The notes under the pieces were generated by a model. That model saw nothing but the letters and a program-made list of their open reading frames with translations, had not been told where the DNA came from and searched no databases. Shown here in pieces: positions 59,655 to 64,000 of a DNA stretch of 64,000 nt. Source of the DNA: Paractinoplanes maris. Lineage in GTDB: Bacteria; Actinomycetota; Actinomycetes; Mycobacteriales; Micromonosporaceae. Made by a program: the position numbers and the translations under genes. The stretch is taken from contig NZ_JALPVL010000002.1 in NCBI RefSeq assembly GCF_023544465.1, positions 744,001 to 808,000 of the forward strand, given 5' to 3'. The stretch's first letter is position 1. Every line of letters starts with the position of its first letter.

Positions 59655-60903
59655 GGGCATCGCCCGCCTCTTGAAGGCAGAGCCGGACGCGCCCGGCGGT
59701 CGGCCGGACCCGCAGGCCGCAGCGCGGCGCGAAGCGCCGCGGATGCCTTCGCCAGCTGCGGTGGGCATCTCGGTGTCACATGCCGAGAAACAAGATTTAA
59801 GCGAAGAGCTCAAGCCGGACACGGCCCTCATGAAGATCATCTGGACGGAGCGCGACGGGCAGGTCCGCTACCGCTTCGAAGGATATTTTCGGGGCCATGT
59901 CTGGATCGACGAATCAGCCGGTTGGCGGAAGGCCGCGCCCGACATCGGCGCAGCGCTCGCCGGCCCGGAGGACGGCCGCGACGAGGTCGCCATCCTGACG
60001 GCGGCCGTCGACTACTACCAATTCATTCGCCAGTGGTCGGACACGAAGTTCGAACTCGGCAAATGGCTTACCCGGATCCGCCGGGCCGCTGGTCCCGACC
60101 TGCATCTGGTCGTCTGGGACGACACGGACCTCGGCATCCCTTGGGAGCTGATCCGGCACAAGCTGGACGGGCCGCCTGACTGGCTTGGCGTGACCACACA
60201 GATCACCAGGTGGATGACTATCCGGGACGAGCACAGGCACGATCAGTTCAGTGCGGCGCCGGGGCCGTTCCGATCCGGAGGCGAGATACTGGCGTTCGAA
60301 GATCCCCGCTTGGTCGAGGATGACGCGCAGAGCATCGCCGGCTTGGCCAGCTGCCGCCGGATGGCCAAGCTGGGTGACTTACTTGACGAGCTGCTGGCCG
60401 AGGTGGACTCATACGGAGTCATCTACGTGCGGGCGCACGGCCGGCACAGCGACGATCTGAGTAAGAAGCGCCTGGCCGACGTGACCCTGGCCGAGTTCGA
60501 CGACTGGCTCCCGGCTGTCCAGCTGTCCCAACCGATGGTGTTTCTGAACGCCTGCGATTCCGCTACGCCAAGCTTCGATCCAGCCTACGGTGACGCGCTG
60601 GGCCACAGCTTCGCCGAAACCTTCCTCCGTAATGCGGCCGCAGCCGTGGTCGCGACCCTGGGCGAAGTACCGACCGGATCATCGGCTGCTCTCGCCCGAC
60701 GCATCATCCGGGACGCCCGAGCCGGCGGGGTACACATTCCCGAGTTGCTCCGGAGCCGGCGGGCGGACGCCGTCAAGAGCCTCCCGAAGACCACCCGTAA
60801 CCTCGAGCCGCGCCAACAGGCCGCGATCCTGAATTTCCTCTACACGTCCATGTTCGTGTATTACGGTCACCCGGACGCGATCTTCGCCCTGGAGCAGTCA
60901 TGA
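59644..60903 (+). CDS. CHAT-domain (caspase-like) protease
   Basis: The 419-residue protein has a disordered N-terminal segment, a beta region (about 60-180) and a CHAT domain with the catalytic pair His265 in YVRAHGRHSDD and Cys304 in FLNACDSATPS. SFAETFLRNAAAAVVATLGEV follows, typical of clan CD peptidases. No TPR region is present. It overlaps the ChlD-like gene by 11 bases and the TreS-like gene by four. The substrate is unknown. Confidence 0.92.
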   Translation: MTAEGIARLLKAEPDAPGGRPDPQAAARREAPRMPSPAAVGISVSHAEKQDLSEELKPDTALMKIIWTERDGQVRYRFEGYFRGHVWIDESAGWRKAAPDIGAALAGPEDGRDEVAILTAAVDYYQFIRQWSDTKFELGKWLTRIRRAAGPDLHLVVWDDTDLGIPWELIRHKLDGPPDWLGVTTQITRWMTIRDEHRHDQFSAAPGPFRSGGEILAFEDPRLVEDDAQSIAGLASCRRMAKLGDLLDELLAEVDSYGVIYVRAHGRHSDDLSKKRLADVTLAEFDDWLPAVQLSQPMVFLNACDSATPSFDPAYGDALGHSFAETFLRNAAAAVVATLGEVPTGSSAALARRIIRDARAGGVHIPELLRSRRADAVKSLPKTTRNLEPRQQAAILNFLYTSMFVYYGHPDAIFALEQS

Positions 60904-63098
60904 CCGAGCCGGTCCGCGCGGTGACCGTCCTACCCGTCGTCAGTTGGCCGCAACGGGTCGAGCCAGGCCAGTCCTACCTGGTCAGCGTTGACCTCACCAT
61001 CGACGAGACCACGTGGCCGTACGACGACGAAGAGCTGGCCATCGGCTGCATGATCGACGGTCGGCCGCTGTGCGAGGTCCGAGCTCTGGGCGATCCCGGC
61101 GTGGTGCTTCACCGCTTCGGGGGTACCTACGGCCCGGCGCAGTTCATCGCCCACGTGTCCGAACAGGCCCAAGACTTCACTGGTGCCGCACTCTGGCTCA
61201 CGCTTACGACGTCCGGCGGAGTTCCTTTTCACACCGTGCGTCTGCCCATCGACGGCACAGCTGCCGAGCCAGGGGCCACCATCCCGGGTCCGCGGAAGTC
61301 GCCGGTGCCATCCGCCCGGCCAACGACCAGCCCGGACGAAGGAGCAGCCATGCCGACGGGGAAGCCAGCCGACGAGATCACCGTACTAGCCTCGGTGGTC
61401 GAGCCACCCACGGCAGACGACTTCGGCCGGGCCAGGTCGCTGCCTGCCGACCGCACGTGGTTCCAACGGGCGGTGTTCTACGAGGTGCTGGTCCAGTCCT
61501 TCTACGACTCGAACAGCGATGGCTGGGGAGACCTCCGTGGTCTCATTGAGCGCGTCGACTACCTGCAGTGGCTCGGGGTGGACTGCCTCTTGCTGGCGCC
61601 GATCTTCGACTCGCCGTGGCACGAGGGCGGCCACGACATCCGCGACTTCTACAAGGTGTCCTCCGAGTTGGGTACGGTCGAGGACTTCGTTGCTTTGTTG
61701 GACGTCACCCACAAGCGGGGCATCCGGGTGGTCTGCACGCTTGTCCTGAACCACACCTCGGACCAGCACCCGTGGTTTCAAGAATCCCGGCGTGAGCCCG
61801 ACGGGCCGTATGGCGACTTCTACGTATGGAGCGACACCGGCGACCGCTACCCGGAGGCTCGGCTGATCGAAATTGGCGGCGAGGAGCAGAACTGGACGTT
61901 CGACCCGATCCGTCGGCAATACTTCTGGCATCGCTTCTCACGCCAGGAGCCGGATCTCAATTTCGACAATCCAGCCGTGCAGGAGGCAGTGATCGACGTG
62001 CTGCGCTTCTGGCTCGATCTCGGCACGGACGGCTTGCTCCTGGGGTCGGTCCCCTATCTGTTCGAGCGTGACGGCACCGCCAGCGAAAATCTGCCTGAGA
62101 CGCACGCCTTCCTCAAGCACTGCCGCAACATCGTCGACATCGAATTCCCGGGCCGGGTCTTGATGACCGACGCGAATCAGTGGCCGGCTGACCTGGTCGA
62201 ATATTTCGGCGATCCCACCACCGGTGGCGACGAAATGCACATGGCCTACCACTACCCGCTGATGCCCCGCATCTTCATGGCGGTGAGGCGCGAGTCCCGC
62301 TTTCCGATATCCGAGATCATGGCACAGACACCGGCCATCCCGGGAAACTGCCAGTGGGGCATCTTCCTGCGCAGCCATGACGAGCTGACACTGGAGTTGC
62401 TTACCGACGAAGAACGCGATTACATGTACTCCGAGTACTCCAAAGATCCGCGGATGAAAGCGAATTCCGGTATCCGCCGCCGACTCGCGCCGCTGCTCAA
62501 CAATGACCGCAACCAGATCCAGCTGTTCACCGCTCTGCTGTTGTCCTTGCCCGGCTCTCCGATGCTCTACTACGGCGATGAGATCGGCATGGGCGACAAC
62601 ATATGGCTCGGCAACCGAGACGCCCTACGGACGCCGATGCAGTGGACGCCCGACCGAAATGCCGGTTTCTCCACCGCCGAGCAGTACCACATGCACATCC
62701 CGGCCAACTCGGACACGCGTTACGGCTACACGTTGGTAAACGTCGAGAATCAACGCGACGATGCCAGCACACTGCTGAATTGGACGCGTACGATGCTGGC
62801 GGTAAGACGCAGACATGAGGCGTTCGGGGCCGGCACATTCCGTGAGCTCGGCGGATCGAACCCATCAATGCTGGCCTTCCTGCGCGAAGACGGAGACGAC
62901 GTAGTCCTATGCGTAAACAATCTTTCGCGTTTCTCGCAGCCCATCGAACTGAATCTGCAGCACTGGAACGGATACACGCCAGTCGAACTTTTCGGGCATG
63001 TAAATTTTCCGCGTATCGGTCAATTGCCGTACTTGCTCACGGTGCCTGGCCACGGCTTCTACTGGTTCCAGCTATGCGGTTCCGAGGATGACCAATAA
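60900..63098 (+). CDS. Catalytically altered trehalose-synthase-like protein (TreS pseudoenzyme)
   Basis: The 732 residues are a beta-rich N-terminal domain (1-120), a Pro/Ala linker (to about 190) and a full-length TreS-like GH13 body (about 195-728) that keeps long stretches of TreS wording, such as PLMPRIFMAVRRESRFPISE and GMGDNIWLGNRDALRTPMQW. Active-site positions are changed: the nucleophile region DGFRLDAVPY reads DGLLLGSVPY, so G382 replaces Asp and L380 the Arg; acid/base AEANQW reads TDANQW, so D424 replaces Glu; region I DLVMNHT reads TLVLNHT. The third acid D494 in SHDELTLE remains. It should fold and perhaps bind glucan but not turn it over. Confidence 0.9.
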   Translation: MTEPVRAVTVLPVVSWPQRVEPGQSYLVSVDLTIDETTWPYDDEELAIGCMIDGRPLCEVRALGDPGVVLHRFGGTYGPAQFIAHVSEQAQDFTGAALWLTLTTSGGVPFHTVRLPIDGTAAEPGATIPGPRKSPVPSARPTTSPDEGAAMPTGKPADEITVLASVVEPPTADDFGRARSLPADRTWFQRAVFYEVLVQSFYDSNSDGWGDLRGLIERVDYLQWLGVDCLLLAPIFDSPWHEGGHDIRDFYKVSSELGTVEDFVALLDVTHKRGIRVVCTLVLNHTSDQHPWFQESRREPDGPYGDFYVWSDTGDRYPEARLIEIGGEEQNWTFDPIRRQYFWHRFSRQEPDLNFDNPAVQEAVIDVLRFWLDLGTDGLLLGSVPYLFERDGTASENLPETHAFLKHCRNIVDIEFPGRVLMTDANQWPADLVEYFGDPTTGGDEMHMAYHYPLMPRIFMAVRRESRFPISEIMAQTPAIPGNCQWGIFLRSHDELTLELLTDEERDYMYSEYSKDPRMKANSGIRRRLAPLLNNDRNQIQLFTALLLSLPGSPMLYYGDEIGMGDNIWLGNRDALRTPMQWTPDRNAGFSTAEQYHMHIPANSDTRYGYTLVNVENQRDDASTLLNWTRTMLAVRRRHEAFGAGTFRELGGSNPSMLAFLREDGDDVVLCVNNLSRFSQPIELNLQHWNGYTPVELFGHVNFPRIGQLPYLLTVPGHGFYWFQLCGSEDDQ

Positions 63099-63207
63099 TA
63101 AATTGGGCGGCGGTCCGCGAGTGTAGCAGCGGAGAAGGCGGTCTCCACCCTGATCTCCACCCTCGGATGGTGCCGGTCCACCCTCCTCTGTTCGTAGCGT
63201 TCGGGGC

Positions 63208-63462
63208 ATGAACGAGCCGAACTCTCGGACCAGGGAAGTCGTCGAGGCCACCAGCCATCTGCTCAGCGGGAACCGGCGCAGCCGGACGTCGCGGGTGGCC
63301 GGGGCCGTCGTGGGCAAGGTGCTCGAGCAGGAGGGTGGAAAGGTGACCGGGCGGGTTGTGGTGGCGGTTCTTGTCGTGCTGGCCGTGGTGGGGGTGGCTT
63401 TCGTCGCCTACCGTCTGCTGGTGCTCGATCTGATTTTGACGGTGTTGCGGGAACGCGACTGA
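63208..63462 (+). CDS. Small single-pass membrane protein
   Basis: The 84-residue protein has a charged N-terminus (NEPNSRTREVVEATSHLLSG) and one hydrophobic helix (VVVAVLVVLAVVGVAFVAY). No family is recognised. Its stop overlaps the next ATG, so it is coupled to the sensor-kinase-like gene. Confidence 0.7.
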   Translation: MNEPNSRTREVVEATSHLLSGNRRSRTSRVAGAVVGKVLEQEGGKVTGRVVVAVLVVLAVVGVAFVAYRLLVLDLILTVLRERD

Positions 63463-64000
63463 TGCTGGGCCGGCTCGGGCGGGCGGGACTCCGGCTCTTA
63501 CGGGCCGACGACCCGGAGACGGGCTGGCTGGGTCCGGGTTGTGCTCACCGGCCTGCTGGGCTGGTCGCTGCTCTTCTATCCGGGGGTGGAGAGCACGCTC
63601 GTCCGGCCGGCGCTCGTTCCGAGCTTTGTCTGCTGGACCTTCTGGATGGTGGCCGACAGCGGTTTCCGGTGCCGGCCAGGGGTGCGCTGGCGGCGGCCAC
63701 CCTGGTGCCGGCGGTGTCGGCTCTGCCGAACAACGGGGCCGCCCACCTCTTTCTCTACGGGTCGCTCTTCACCTTTGTGCTGCTGCCGCGCATGCCGCTG
63801 TGGGCGATCCTGTCGCTGACCGGGGCGCTCATCGTGGTGCTGCTGGTGGGGTTGCGAATCGCCGGGCACGGTCCCACCGCGCTGCTGACCCACCCCGCCC
63901 TGATCATTTTGGTTGTGCTCTTCAGCCTGCACCGTCGCGAGCATCGGCTGCGGGCCGAGCAGACCGAACTGCTGCTCGAGCAGACGTCGCGGACGCAGGA
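63462..64000 (+). CDS. Sensor histidine kinase-like, N-terminal part (3' truncated, frame disturbed)
   Basis: The frame from ATG 63462 has no stop to the window end, and its later part has membrane spans (LFLYGSLFTFVLLPRMPLWA; IILVVLFSLHRREHRLRAEQ) leading into the coiled segment typical of actinobacterial HisKA_3 kinases. Between about 63525 and 63665 it has unusual codon use, while the +1 frame there reads VVLTGLLGWSLLFYPGVEST with normal GC3. Two compensating shifts are therefore likely. The kinase core lies outside the window. Confidence 0.6.
   Translation, partial: MLGRLGRAGLRLLRADDPETGWLGPGCAHRPAGLVAALLSGGGEHARPAGARSELCLLDLLDGGRQRFPVPARGALAAATLVPAVSALPNNGAAHLFLYGSLFTFVLLPRMPLWAILSLTGALIVVLLVGLRIAGHGPTALLTHPALIILVVLFSLHRREHRLRAEQTELLLEQTSRTQ

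Noticed and set aside
60900..63098. Functional trehalose synthase
   Set aside because: The nucleophile and acid/base residues are replaced and no treX/treY/treZ or maltokinase gene is adjacent.

Overview
The window is high-GC DNA with strong GC bias at third codon positions, GTG/TTG starts, many 1-14 base gene overlaps and actinobacterial families (BldC, DUF4229, CcsB/ResB/CcdA, MqnP, STAS/SpoIIE switches). It looks like the chromosome of a filamentous actinobacterium, most probably Micromonosporaceae (Actinoplanes-like). That placement is inference from gene content. I saw no rRNA, tRNA, CRISPR array, transposase or phage structural gene.

1-8621: the 3' end of a HelD/UvrD-type helicase; a membrane protein / winged-helix regulator / ABC-2 exporter operon behind a tandem palindromic operator; a two-domain VOC protein; a btuFCD-type vitamin B12 importer behind a cobalamin riboswitch; two small membrane proteins; and an MqnE-derived protein that has lost its radical-SAM core.

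8833-22504: an NlpC/P60 wall hydrolase, a proline-rich membrane protein, a DEAD-box RNA helicase with a C-terminal RGD-rich tail, a glycolipid-binding-like protein, an Lrp regulator, BldC, the late futalosine menaquinone genes (UbiX, MqnP, UbiD) interrupted by a sigma/anti-sigma pair, and a secreted protein.

22501-28471: a tightly overlapping minus-strand run for cytochrome c maturation (ccsB, resB, ccdA, resA), a histidine phosphatase and hemL. With the menaquinone genes this makes a respiratory-chain biosynthesis neighbourhood.

28618-47164: mainly phosphorylation signalling: STAS proteins, a MerR/thioredoxin pair, a response regulator, a 1468-residue hybrid kinase with seven 92-residue HAMP-type repeats, three SpoIIE phosphatases and a stressosome operon (rsbR-rsbS-rsbT-RsbT/RsbX fusion-kinase-REC/SpoIIE). 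A reductase, an FAD oxidase and oligopeptidase B sit between.

47268-55006: MscL, an anti-sigma-like zinc-finger membrane protein and a CGNR regulator separated by tandem-repeat arrays, SthA, a universal stress protein and a secreted esterase.

55377-63098: a six-gene operon with somewhat lower GC. It encodes a zinc-ribbon protein, a membrane protein, a ChlI-type AAA+ ATPase, a ChlD-like vWA protein, a CHAT (caspase-like) protease, and a trehalose-synthase-like protein whose GH13 nucleophile and acid/base are replaced. This is the best candidate for an undescribed system. The window closes with a small membrane protein and the start of a sensor kinase whose reading frame shifts and then shifts back.
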